From contig NZ_JALCYY010000022.1 in the NCBI RefSeq assembly GCF_022690685.1, positions 19,159 through 83,158 of the forward strand: a stretch of 64,000 nucleotides of DNA, in the 5' to 3' direction. Below are positions 18,625-27,672 of this stretch, piece by piece. The position numbers and the translations under genes were made by a program. The notes under the pieces are model-generated. The model did no database searches, was not told where the DNA came from, and worked only from the letters and a program-made list of their open reading frames with translations. Source of the DNA: Anaeromyxobacter terrae (lineage in GTDB: Bacteria; Myxococcota; Myxococcia; Myxococcales; Anaeromyxobacteraceae). Every line of letters starts with the position of its first letter. The stretch's first letter is position 1.

Positions 18625-18852
18625 GTGACGGTTGATCTGAACGAGTACTACGGCGTCACGGTCCGGACTCCACGGAGGGTCCAGGGAGGCTGGATCGCAA
18701 CCGGCGAAGTCTTCCGGCGCGACACGCAGCAAAGCGTTCATAGCGTCACAGGCGAGGGCGGCGCGCAGTCGACCGCGTCGAATGATGCCGTACGTCAGGC
18801 ACGAGTCTGGGTTTCCCAGAAGGCGCCGCCCGCAGACTGGAAGAAGCCGTAG
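18625..18852 (+). CDS. Small hypothetical protein
   Basis: 75 aa from GTG 18625. Polar, no membrane segment, with GEGGAQSTASNDAVRQARVWV forming a likely helix. No family recognised. Lies alone between minus-strand island genes. The GAGGTGACGA upstream could serve as ribosome site. Confidence 0.45.
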   Translation: MTVDLNEYYGVTVRTPRRVQGGWIATGEVFRRDTQQSVHSVTGEGGAQSTASNDAVRQARVWVSQKAPPADWKKP

Positions 18853-18889
18853 CTAGTGAAGTCGCGACCACTTGGGGTGAACACCCCCA

Positions 18890-19836
18890 TCAATCATCAT
18901 CGGCCACGGCGGCGTCGAAGCACTCGGAACACACGACGCCTTGTTCCCCGTCCTTATAGAGTGCGCCGCAGGTCATGCATTTGAAGAAGTGGTCTGTCTC
19001 GCCCCCGCAGGAGAAGCAGACGTAGCCGCCCTCCTCCTCAACGAGGGCATCACTCTCACAGTCGGGGCACGTGTGCAGGGGCCAGGCACCACCCTCCCTC
19101 ATCGCATCGTAGCGGGAGTACCCGAGAAGCCCTAGGTACTCCTCGGCCGCGTCCTCCGCCGACAGTTTTCTAGCGCAGAACGCACAGTGAACGTCGCCTG
19201 CGCCGAGCATCAGTGCGTCCTGCGCGCAGTTCGAACACGAACGTACTGAGGTCGCCTTCTTCAGGTTCTCGGTGATCGCGTCGCGGCGCGCCTTGACCAT
19301 TGCCGTAAAGTCGAGCAGTCCATCTCTGATCTCATCGATCAGCTCCGCCTCGTCTCCACTGATGTGCCCCAACTGGTCGCGCACGAAGTCCACGGCGACG
19401 AGAGGACGGAAGCCGTGATCGCTGATAGCTCCCGTACTGCGATCCTAGCGCCGAGGTGTTCGAGTCGGTTTCGCTCGCGCTTCAGGGCCTGGATCGCCGT
19501 CCGAGCCGTGAGCGGTACCGGGACGCCGATCTGGTCTAGGCGCTTGATGCACTCGTCGACGCCGACGCTCTGGAAGTTGCCCGCCGTGTACGCCGCCTCT
19601 GAGAACTTGTCGGCATTGTGGAACAGCAGCTTCGGGTCGCGTCGCCGGAGGGGTTCCTTCAACAGGAGCGCGACACCGGCCGAGAGGTGAAGGACGCCGT
19701 ACTTCACCTTCCGCGCCGACGGATCACCCTGAAGGTGTTCGAGAGCGCTGACGAGGAAATCGAGCGCGTTGTAAAGGAGCCCGAACGTCGCGTCCTTCTC
19801 GTCGTCCTTCGGTGCGACCACGTGGTCTTCCAGCAC
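18890..19836 (-). pseudogene. HEPN plus multi-zinc-ribbon protein, split by a frameshift
   Basis: The first frame (GTG 19836 to 19339) is helical and contains R122-N123-x3-H127, a HEPN RNxxxH motif. It then slides into an unrelated tail. The second frame (18890 to 19393) begins VDFVRDQLGH, a natural continuation, and carries three to four CxxC knuckles: CSNC, CAFC, CPDC...CFSC, and CMTC...CSEC. One indel near 19400-19430 would join them into about 310 aa. The combination suggests an RNA- or DNA-binding RNase. GTG 19836 has no obvious ribosome site, so the start is uncertain. Broken gene or sequence error. Confidence 0.55.
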
Positions 19837-19908
19837 GGCAGCGTGATGGGCAGAGAACGGGCAGACAGCCCGAGGCGCCCCCGCTAACAGTTGAAATTAC
19901 AGAGAAAA

Positions 19909-20291
19909 TGCCGGAGCCGCCCTGTAAGCCGAGTTCTGTCCCGCGGGTTACCCCGCGGCAGCGAACATTCATCTAGAACGCGCGTTGCCGCGCGCCTCGA
20001 GCGGGCCATACCCGGAGGCGAAGACCGGGCCAGTCGCCTCCCTATTTGCCCTTGCACCGGGTGGGGTTTGCCGTGCCGCGCCGGTCACCCGACGCGCGGT
20101 GCGCTCTTACCGCACCGTTTCACCCTTGCCACGCGCGCCTCGCGGCGCCGTTCGGCGGTCTGTTCTCTGTGGCACTGTCCTGCGGGTCGCCCCGACCGGT
20201 CGTTAACCGGCACCCTGCCCTGTGGTGCTCGGACTTTCCTCGGCGGCCCCCGTTCCTGCAAGGCCGACGCGTTCGCCCGAGCGGCTCCAGC
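19909..20291 (-). ncRNA. rnpB: RNase P RNA, bacterial class A
   Basis: Catalytic RNA that matures tRNA 5' ends. The conserved core GAGGAAAGTCCGAGC is at 20241-20227, followed by ACCACAGGGCAGGGTGCC. The 3' conserved block GACAGAACTCGGCTTACAGGGC lies near 19940-19919. Helix P1 closes the molecule: GGAGCCGC (20288-20281) pairs with GCGGCTCC (19920-19913). Ends are set from P1, so a few nucleotides of error are possible. The accessory island lies directly beyond the 3' end. Confidence 0.93.
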
Positions 20292-20297
20292 GCCATG

Positions 20298-20326
20298 CGT
20301 GTAACACGCGAGGTGGGCCCGGGCAA
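20298..20326 (-). promoter_or_regulatory. Probable rnpB promoter
   Basis: Minus-strand TTGCCC (20326-20321) and TACACG (20303-20298) are 17 nt apart, and the predicted start falls at the rnpB 5' end, about 20291. The -10 is weak. Confidence 0.4.
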
Positions 20327-20411
20327 TGGGCGCTCCCTCGCCCTCAGCCCGGGCGTGGGACCGGGGGCTCCGGCTCGACGGCGCGATCGGGGCGGCGGTT
20401 GACGCCGAGCC

Positions 20412-20431
20412 GTCGTCGATATATCGATGAC
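20412..20431. promoter_or_regulatory. Palindromic operator upstream of PadR gene
   Basis: TCGATATATCGA (20416-20427) is a perfect 12-bp palindrome, extended to 20 bp (GTCG...TGAC) with one mismatched pair. It is strikingly AT-rich for this genome and lies 34 bp before the PadR start codon, so autoregulation is likely. Confidence 0.6.
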
Positions 20432-20464
20432 ACACGACGAGCTGACGCTCGCATGGAGGTGCTC

Positions 20465-21127
20465 ATGTTCGGTCCCTGGTCGCTTCGACGTTTCCACGAT
20501 CCGGAAGCCTGCTTCGCCGGCGGAGGCCGCGGCCGGCACCACCGCCACCACGGCGGCCACGGGCACGGCGGCGGCGGTGACGGTCCCGGCCCGGGCGGCG
20601 GCGGCAACCCGTTCGGCGGGAATCCGTTCGGCGGCAACCCCTGGTCCTTCTTCTTCCGCGCGCGCCGGACGCGGCGCGGCGACGTGCGCGCCGCCATCCT
20701 CGCGCTCCTCTCGGAGCAGCCCCGCAACGGCTACCAGATCATGCAGGAGCTCGAGCAGCGCAGCGGCGGGGTGTGGCGCCCGAGCCCGGGCTCGGTCTAC
20801 CCGGCGCTGCAGCTCCTGCAGGACGAGGGCCTCGTGAAGGCCGAGGAGATCGCCGGAGGCCGCGTCTTCCAGCTCACCGAGCAGGGGCGGGCGTACGTGA
20901 AGGACCACGCGGAGGACGTCGCGGCGCCGTGGGAGACCGCGCGCGCCGCCGCCGGAGAGGATCTCCCCGAGCTCCTCGGCCTCGCCCACCAGGTCGGCGT
21001 GGCCGCGGCGCAGGTGGCGCACGCGGGGACTGCTGCGAACGTGGACGAGGCGCGCAAGGTGCTCCAGGACGCGCGCCGCGCGCTCTACCGGATCCTGGCG
21101 GAGGAGGCGCCCGAGCGCGATCGGTGA
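20465..21127 (+). CDS. PadR-family transcriptional regulator with His/Gly-rich N-terminus
   Basis: 220 aa. Residues about 18-60 are Gly/His-rich (HHRHHGGHGHGG) with repeats of NPFGG. A PadR winged helix then follows (DVRAAILALLSEQPRNGYQIM, SPGSVYPALQLLQDEGLV), and a C-terminal helical dimerisation part. The ATG at 20465 has GGAGG 5 nt upstream; the in-frame ATG at 20453 is the alternative. The histidine cluster could bind metal, which would make this a metal-sensing PadR, but that is inference. It probably represses itself through the palindrome just upstream; no neighbouring target is evident. Confidence 0.85.
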   Translation: MFGPWSLRRFHDPEACFAGGGRGRHHRHHGGHGHGGGGDGPGPGGGGNPFGGNPFGGNPWSFFFRARRTRRGDVRAAILALLSEQPRNGYQIMQELEQRSGGVWRPSPGSVYPALQLLQDEGLVKAEEIAGGRVFQLTEQGRAYVKDHAEDVAAPWETARAAAGEDLPELLGLAHQVGVAAAQVAHAGTAANVDEARKVLQDARRALYRILAEEAPERDR

Positions 21128-21167
21128 GCGACGACCAGCGCGGGCCGCCGGACGTGCCAGGGAATCT

Positions 21168-21848
21168 TCACCGCCGCATCGCCGGCGGGACCCCGCGCTT
21201 CGGGCACAGCGCCTCGACCGGGCAGCGCGAGCACGCCGGCCGCCGCGCGTCGCAGGTCCGCCGGCCGTGCCACACGAAGAGCTGGTGCGCCTCGCCCCAG
21301 CGCTCCTCCGGCACGAGCGCCATGAGGTCCTGCTCCACCTTGGACGGGTCCTCGTGGCGCGTGAGCCCGAGCCGGCGCGAGACGCGGCCGACGTGCGTGT
21401 CCACCGGGAACGCGTGCGCCGCGCCGAGGTGCACGAGCACGACCCCCGCCGTCTTGCGCCCGACGCCGGGCAGCGCCTCGAGCGCCTCGCGCGTCCGCGG
21501 CACGCGCCCCGCGTGCTCGGCGGCGATGGCCGCCATCGCGGCGACGATCGCCTTCGCCTTGTTCCGGTACAGCCCGAGGCTGCGGATGAACGGCCAGAGC
21601 TCCTCGGGCGCGGCCGCGGCGTAGTCGGCGGCGGTGCGGTAGCGCGCGAAGAGCGCGGGCGTCGCGCGGTTCACGCCCGCGTCGGTGCTCTGCGCCGAGA
21701 GGATCACCGACACGAGCAGCTCGAGGTCGTTCCGGAACTCGAGCGCGATGCGCACGTCCGGCATGGCGAGCGCGAGCCGGTCCACGATCTCCACCGCCCT
21801 CGCCCGCTTCTCTGCCGCGGGCGGCCGCCTCCTCGCTCGCGTCGACAT
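21168..21848 (-). CDS. nth: Endonuclease III (DNA glycosylase/AP lyase)
   Basis: 226 aa. Removes oxidised pyrimidines in base-excision repair. The HhH-GPD fold is clear: ALPGVGRKTAGVVL hairpin-helix-hairpin with the catalytic Lys in the Q-S-T-D/GVGRKTA region, and the catalytic Asp in FPVDTHVGR. The C-terminal 4Fe-4S cluster motif C-x6-C-x2-C-x5-C is intact. Divergent from mug, making a two-gene repair locus with a 91-bp shared promoter region. Confidence 0.95.
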   Translation of the reverse strand: MSTRARRRPPAAEKRARAVEIVDRLALAMPDVRIALEFRNDLELLVSVILSAQSTDAGVNRATPALFARYRTAADYAAAAPEELWPFIRSLGLYRNKAKAIVAAMAAIAAEHAGRVPRTREALEALPGVGRKTAGVVLVHLGAAHAFPVDTHVGRVSRRLGLTRHEDPSKVEQDLMALVPEERWGEAHQLFVWHGRRTCDARRPACSRCPVEALCPKRGVPPAMRR

Positions 21849-21939
21849 CGCGCGCGGATGCTAGCACTACCCGCGCTCCCGGAGCCGCCGCGTCGCCCAC
21901 GAGCGACCCCCCGCCCCACGGGTGCTAGATCGTGGGTGA

Positions 21940-22551
21940 ATGCCCGTCATGGACGTCCCCTCTCCGCCGCTCGCCGACCGCGTGGCGTCCGACCTCGACG
22001 TCCTCTTCGTGGGGATCAACCCCTCGCTCTTCTCCGCCGCGGTCGGTCACCACTTCGCCTCGAAAGGAAACCCGTTCTGGCGGCTGCTCCACGCCGCCGG
22101 GCTCACACGGGAGCTGCTCGACCCGGCGGACGACGTCACGCTGCCGGCGCACGGCCTCGGCATCACGAACGTATGCCCGCGGCCAACCCGGAGCGCGGCC
22201 GAGCTCGGCCGGGAGGAGCTGCGCGAGGGGGCCCGCGCACTCGCAGAGAAGGTCGCGGCGCTCCGTCCGCGAATCGTCGCCCTCGTCGGCGTGAGCCTCT
22301 ACCCGCTCGTCTTCCCGGGCGGACGCGAGCCCGGGCCCGGCGCGAAGCGGGCCCGGCTCGCGGGAGCGCGCGTCTTCGTCCTCCCGAACCCGAGTGGCCT
22401 CAACGCCTCCTACCCTGGCTTCCAGCACAAGCTCGTCTGGTTCCGGCGCCTCGCCCGCCTCGCGGGGCGCGTCCCCGCGGAACGCGACGGCTCGGGGGGC
22501 ATGCGCCCGGCGGAGCACGGAAATCCGGCCTCCCGGCCTCGCCGGAGTTAG
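21940..22551 (+). CDS. mug: G/U mismatch-specific uracil-DNA glycosylase
   Basis: 203 aa, Mug/TDG family. Motif 1 is GINPS (about residues 24-28) and motif 2 NPSGLNA sits near residue 150. The protein excises uracil or ethenocytosine from mismatched DNA. The C-terminal 25 residues are disordered. ATG 21940 is used; ATG 21949 is also possible. It is divergent from nth and followed 12 bp later by a threonine aldolase gene. Confidence 0.92.
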   Translation: MPVMDVPSPPLADRVASDLDVLFVGINPSLFSAAVGHHFASKGNPFWRLLHAAGLTRELLDPADDVTLPAHGLGITNVCPRPTRSAAELGREELREGARALAEKVAALRPRIVALVGVSLYPLVFPGGREPGPGAKRARLAGARVFVLPNPSGLNASYPGFQHKLVWFRRLARLAGRVPAERDGSGGMRPAEHGNPASRPRRS

Positions 22552-22563
22552 TCTCCCCTGCCC

Positions 22564-23595
<1,032 letters not shown>

Positions 23596-23606
23596 CGCGG
23601 ACCGTC

Positions 23607-23639
23607 CCGCTCGCGCTTCGACAGGCTCAGCGCGAGCGG
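23607..23639. terminator. Hairpin after ltaE, REP-like
   Basis: CCGCTCGCGCT (23607-23617) and its exact complement (23629-23639) flank TCGACAGGCTC. The CTTCGACAGGCTCAGCGCGA core resembles a dispersed stem-loop repeat present in many proteobacterial genomes, and it may also act as a terminator. Confidence 0.6.
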
Positions 23640-23685
23640 CCGCGGACGGGAGCGCCCGATCTCGCCGTGCTAGCATCCGCGCCGC

Positions 23686-24669
23686 GTGCCCCGCGCCCTC
23701 GCGATCGCCCTCGCCGCCGCCGCGCTCGCCTGCGGCCCCGCGCCGGCGCGGAAGATGTCGTTCGCGGACGCGGGCTTCACCGGCGCGCCGGCGGTCCGGG
23801 ACGACACCGCGAGCGCGCAGGAGCCCGAGGAGCCTCCCCCGCCGCCCGTGGACGTCCCCGCGCCCGAGTCCATCGCGAGCGAGGCGCCCGAGGGTCCGCC
23901 CATCGACGGCACGCTGCTCCGCTTCGCGGCCCAGGCGCGCGATCGCCGCGCGAGGCGCCCGGCGGGCCGCGGCTTCCCCGAGGAGGCGGATCGCGCGTGG
24001 CGGGCGCTCGTGGCCGAGCTCGACGCCTACCTCGGCCGCGCGCTGCCGCAGACGCCGCTCCTCGAGCTCGTGCGCGCGCGCGTCACCGTGGAGGCGGAGT
24101 GGGACTACGACGTCCGCCACTACGGGCCGCCGCCGCGAGACCTCGCCGCGCTCGTCGCGTCGCGCGCGGCACGCTTCGGCACCCGCGTCGCCACCGCCCG
24201 CGCGCTCGGCCTCGGCCTCTTCGCGCGCACGAAGCCGCCGCTCCTCCGCTGGCCGGTGGAGCAGGCCGGGATCTCGAGCGTCTTCGGCATGCGCACGCAC
24301 CCCGTGGACGGCCGCCGCCGGATGCACTTCGGCGTCGATCTCGCCGCCGACGCCGGGCGCGTCGTCGCGGCCGCGGCGAAGGGCTTCGTGGTCCGCGCCG
24401 GCTGGATGGGCGGCTACGGCCTGATGGTGGAGGTCCACCACGACGGCGGGCTCACCACGCGCTACGGCCACCTCGCCGCGCTGCTCTGCGCGCCGGGCGA
24501 CGCGGTCGAGCCGGGCGGGCCGCTCGGCGTCGTCGGCCGGACCGGTCGCACGACGGGCCCGCACCTGCACTTCGAGGTCTGGCGCGGCGGCGAGCCGTCG
24601 GATCCGCTCGCGTGGCTCGGGGTCGTCCCCGCGTCGGGCGCCGGCTACGGCCACGCCGCGGCCCGCTGA
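23686..24669 (+). CDS. M23 family metallopeptidase lipoprotein
   Basis: 327 aa. Lipobox Cys in AAALACG, then a Pro-rich linker, a helical region and a C-terminal LytM/M23 domain (about residues 190-310). Zinc ligands are visible in HFGVDLAAD and HLHFE, with TRYGHL and GRTTGPH around them. It would cut peptidoglycan cross-links, or act as a hydrolase regulator, in the periplasm. All catalytic residues appear intact. GTG start at 23686. Confidence 0.88.
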   Translation: MPRALAIALAAAALACGPAPARKMSFADAGFTGAPAVRDDTASAQEPEEPPPPPVDVPAPESIASEAPEGPPIDGTLLRFAAQARDRRARRPAGRGFPEEADRAWRALVAELDAYLGRALPQTPLLELVRARVTVEAEWDYDVRHYGPPPRDLAALVASRAARFGTRVATARALGLGLFARTKPPLLRWPVEQAGISSVFGMRTHPVDGRRRMHFGVDLAADAGRVVAAAAKGFVVRAGWMGGYGLMVEVHHDGGLTTRYGHLAALLCAPGDAVEPGGPLGVVGRTGRTTGPHLHFEVWRGGEPSDPLAWLGVVPASGAGYGHAAAR

Positions 24670-25015
24670 TTACAGCGTTGTTCGCTCGGGTAGAGCCCGT
24701 CGCGAGGTGCACGATGGCGTCGCCGAGGCGGGCACACGAGGACCGAGCAGCGCAGGCGTGCCTGTAAGGCACGTCGAGCAGCGCAGGGACGAGTCTGCCC
24801 GCCGCAGGCAGCCAGCGTGCGCCGCAGCAGGGATCAACCCGAGCGGACAGCGCTATAGGCCGGAAAAGCGAGCGCCCCGCGAGCTGCGCGCGGGGCGCCC
24901 GGGTTCCCACACCCTCCCCCGAGGACCTTGCTCCACCGGGGCGCGGCGGATGACGCTCTCGTGTATCAATGGCGGGGACGCGAGGTCAAACCCCCGCCCT
25001 TCACGTGGAGTCCCG
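24670..25015. other. Intergenic region with repeats and a hairpin
   Basis: No gene seen. CGAGCAGCGCAGG occurs twice (24744-24756, 24775-24787) around a small palindrome GTGCCT-GTA-AGGCAC (24758-24772). A strong stem GCGCCCCGCG/CGCGGGGCGC follows at 24872-24898. The base composition suggests a decayed mobile or repeat element plus a terminator. Confidence 0.4.
24872..24898. terminator. GC-rich hairpin
   Basis: Perfect 10-bp stem GCGCCCCGCG (24872-24881) with its complement (24889-24898) and a 7-nt loop; no T-run on the + strand. Confidence 0.5.
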
Positions 25016-26068
25016 ATGCCGGCGTTCCTGGCGGCCACCCTCCCGCTCCTGCTCGCCGCGACGATCGACGTTCCGGCCGGAACCGACCTCGCCGCCGCGC
25101 TCGCGCGCGCCCGCCCGGGCGACGTCGTGCGGCTCGCCGAGGGCGAATACCGCGGGGGCATCGAGCTCCCCGCCGGGGTCCGCCTCGAGGGCGCGGGCGC
25201 GGGCCGCACGCGCGTCGTGGCGCCCGAAGGACAGGACGCGCTCACCGCCTCCCGGACCTCCGGCGCCGCCGAGGTCGCCGCCCTGTCGCTCGAGGCCGCC
25301 GCGCCGCGCTGCGCCGTGCGCATCTCCGCCGGGACCCTGCGGGCGCGTGACCTGCGCGCGGCGGGCGGCGGCTGCGGCGCGCGGGTCTCGGGCGGCGCGC
25401 TCGAGGGCACCGACCTCGCGCTCGACGGCGATGTCGGCCTCCTCGTGGACGGCGGCGAGGCCGAGCTCCGGGGCGGACACCTCCATGGCACCCTCGCCGG
25501 CGTGACGGTCCACGGCGGCACCGCCACGCTCCGCCACCTCGCGATCAACGGCCCTTCGCGCGAGGCGGGGCTCACGGTCGCGGGCGGCGCCGCGCGCCTC
25601 GAGGGCGTGGTGATCCGCTGGCCCGGTCCCGCCGGCATCGCCGTGGCGAGGGGCGGGCGGGTGGAGGGGACGGCGGTGGTCGTCGCCGGGGTGAGCGAGG
25701 AGGAGGGCATCCCCGGAGCGTGCGTACAGGTGCGCCGCGGCTCGCTCGCGCTCTCGGCGAGCACCCTCCTCCGCTGCGGTGGCGCGGCCGTCGAGGCGTC
25801 GGGCGGCGAGGTGCGCCTCTCGAGCGTCGACGCGGCCGGAGGAGCCGCGGGCGGCATCGTCCTGCTGGACGGCGCGACGGCCGTGCTCGACGGCAACCTC
25901 GTGACCGGGCACGGGCCGGCGCTCACGCTCGCGGGCGGTGCGCGAGCGACCGCGCGGATGAACCGCTGGTGGGCGGACCCGGTGTTCTGGGTCGACTGCG
26001 GGAGCGGCGCTCGCCTGGTGCTCGGCGACGGGGAGGGCGCGCGGGCCCCCTGTGGCGGGTCTCCTTGA
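25016..26068 (+). CDS. Secreted right-handed beta-helix protein
   Basis: 350 aa from ATG 25016 (GGAG upstream), with a signal peptide of about 15 residues. The body is a run of short beta-strand repeats rich in Gly, Ala and Leu (for example GGAAVEASGG, GGIVLLDGA), which is typical of pectate-lyase-like beta helices. The first part (GTDLAAALARARPGDVVRLAEGEY) is the usual start of such folds. Active-site residues of lyases are not evident, so it may be a surface binding protein. Confidence 0.7.
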   Translation: MPAFLAATLPLLLAATIDVPAGTDLAAALARARPGDVVRLAEGEYRGGIELPAGVRLEGAGAGRTRVVAPEGQDALTASRTSGAAEVAALSLEAAAPRCAVRISAGTLRARDLRAAGGGCGARVSGGALEGTDLALDGDVGLLVDGGEAELRGGHLHGTLAGVTVHGGTATLRHLAINGPSREAGLTVAGGAARLEGVVIRWPGPAGIAVARGGRVEGTAVVVAGVSEEEGIPGACVQVRRGSLALSASTLLRCGGAAVEASGGEVRLSSVDAAGGAAGGIVLLDGATAVLDGNLVTGHGPALTLAGGARATARMNRWWADPVFWVDCGSGARLVLGDGEGARAPCGGSP

Positions 26069-26212
26069 CGCCAAGCGTCCGTCTCGACAAAAAAACCCGC
26101 CCGTGACAGCCTCTGCCGTCGGCGGTCGAGGGAGCGGGCGCGCGGTTCGGCGCCCGGCCTGACTCGCCGGCACTGCGCCGAGGCCGGCGACCTTGAGGAG
26201 GGTGGCGCGGAA

Positions 26213-27067
26213 ATGCAGATCAACCTGCGCAAGGCGATGTTCGTGCTCCCGAACCTGTTCACGGTGAGCTCGATCCTGCTCGGCTTCTACGCGCTCACGC
26301 TCTGCGCCGGCGAGGCGACACCGCTCCAGCTTTACCAGGCGGCGCTCGCCATCTTCTTCGCCATGTTCTTCGACGCGTTCGACGGCCGGGTCGCGCGCAT
26401 GACGAAGACCCAGTCCGACTTCGGCGTGCAGCTCGACAGCCTCGCGGACGTCATCTCCTTCGGCGCGGCCCCGGCGCTGCTCGTCTACAAGTGGGCGCTC
26501 GCGCCCCTCGGCTTCCTGGGCTTCTTCGTCTCGTTCGCGTTCGCCGCCTGCGGCGCCCTCCGCCTCGCGCGCTTCAACGTCCTCGCGCAGCGCGGGGACA
26601 AGGGCTCCTCGCGCTTCTTCGTCGGGCTGCCCATCCCGCTCGCCGCCGGGACGATCGTCTCGCTCGTCATCGCGCACTTCCGGCACTTCGCGACGACCAC
26701 CGACCCCGCGACGCGCGTGCCGATCGCGCTCGTCGTGGGGCTGCTCGCGTTCCTCATGGTGTCGACCGTGCGCTACCGCACGTTCAAGGACGTCCACCTC
26801 TCGGCGCGCAGCCTCACGATCTTCGCCTTCTTCACCATCGCCGGCGTCGCGGTCGGCATCGCGACCCGCGCGTCGTTCGTCCTCGTCATCTACATGGCCG
26901 CCTACATCGCGCTCGGCCTCGCCGAGGCGCTCCTCGCCCGCGCGCGGCCCGCGCCCGACAAGGCCTCGCTCCCGCCCGCCATCCGCGCCGAGCTCGAGGC
27001 GGACGAGGCGCTCGAGCCGGAGCCCGAGGACGCCGAGGACAAGCCGCAGCAGGACGAGTACATCTAG
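26213..27067 (+). CDS. pssA: CDP-diacylglycerol-serine O-phosphatidyltransferase
   Basis: 284-aa integral membrane enzyme making phosphatidylserine, the precursor of phosphatidylethanolamine. The CDP-alcohol phosphotransferase motif D-G-x2-A-R-x8-G-x3-D-x3-D is complete (FDGRVARM...GVQLDSLAD). About seven to eight hydrophobic helices are seen. The C-terminal 35 residues are acidic. It is followed 3 bp later by pgpA, so phospholipid synthesis genes are co-transcribed. Confidence 0.93.
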   Translation: MQINLRKAMFVLPNLFTVSSILLGFYALTLCAGEATPLQLYQAALAIFFAMFFDAFDGRVARMTKTQSDFGVQLDSLADVISFGAAPALLVYKWALAPLGFLGFFVSFAFAACGALRLARFNVLAQRGDKGSSRFFVGLPIPLAAGTIVSLVIAHFRHFATTTDPATRVPIALVVGLLAFLMVSTVRYRTFKDVHLSARSLTIFAFFTIAGVAVGIATRASFVLVIYMAAYIALGLAEALLARARPAPDKASLPPAIRAELEADEALEPEPEDAEDKPQQDEYI

Positions 27068-27070
27068 CGC

Positions 27071-27658
27071 GTGACCGGCTCGCCCTCTCCCGCCAGCCCC
27101 GCCTTCCTGGCGCGGCTCCGCGCCCGCGGTCTCCGCCGCTCGGCGCGTCCGGCCGAGCCGCCCGGCGCCTGGGTCCTCCTCGCCGCCTGGGGACCCTGCG
27201 GCTACGCGCCGGTGGCCCCCGGCACCTTCGGCACCCTCGGCGCGGTCCCGGTCTACTGGGCGCTCTCGCGGCTCTCCCCGTCCCTGTACCTCGTCACGGT
27301 CGCCGCGCTCGTCGCGCTCGGCGCCTACGCGGCGCAGCGCGCGGGCGCGTACTGGGGCGTCGCGGACGCGTCGCCCATCGTCATCGACGAGGTGGCGGGT
27401 TACCTCGTCACCGTCGCGCTCGTCCCCTTCTCCTGGCCGGCGGCGCTCCTCGGCTTCCTCTTCTTCCGCGTCTTCGACGTGCTGAAGCCCTGGCCGGCCT
27501 CGGCGTTCGACCGCGTGAAGAACGGCTTCGGGGTCGTCATGGACGACGTCGCGGCGGGCGTCTTCGCCTGGGCGGCGCTCCAGCTCGTCGCGCTCGCGCT
27601 GCGCCTCGTCGCCGGCTGCGGCGGCGCGGGGTGGTGGTGCGCGCCGCTCGGCTCGTAG
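27071..27658 (+). CDS. pgpA: Phosphatidylglycerophosphatase A
   Basis: 195 aa. Removes phosphate from phosphatidylglycerophosphate. Family motifs: PVAPGTFGTL, IVIDEVAGYLVT, FFRVFDVLKPWP and GFGVVMDDVAAG with the metal-binding acidic residues. GTG start at 27071, three bases after the pssA stop. The N-terminal 30 residues are a polar extension. Confidence 0.92.
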   Translation: MTGSPSPASPAFLARLRARGLRRSARPAEPPGAWVLLAAWGPCGYAPVAPGTFGTLGAVPVYWALSRLSPSLYLVTVAALVALGAYAAQRAGAYWGVADASPIVIDEVAGYLVTVALVPFSWPAALLGFLFFRVFDVLKPWPASAFDRVKNGFGVVMDDVAAGVFAWAALQLVALALRLVAGCGGAGWWCAPLGS

Positions 27659-27672
27659 CGAGGTCCCCGGTG

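Noticed and set aside
19339..19393. Translational overlap of two island genes rather than a frameshift
   Set aside because: A 55-nt overlap with no ribosome site for the GTG at 19393; the second frame reads as a natural continuation of the first.
24744..24787. Insertion-sequence ends around the CGAGCAGCGCAGG repeats
   Set aside because: No transposase gene or target duplication; only short repeats.
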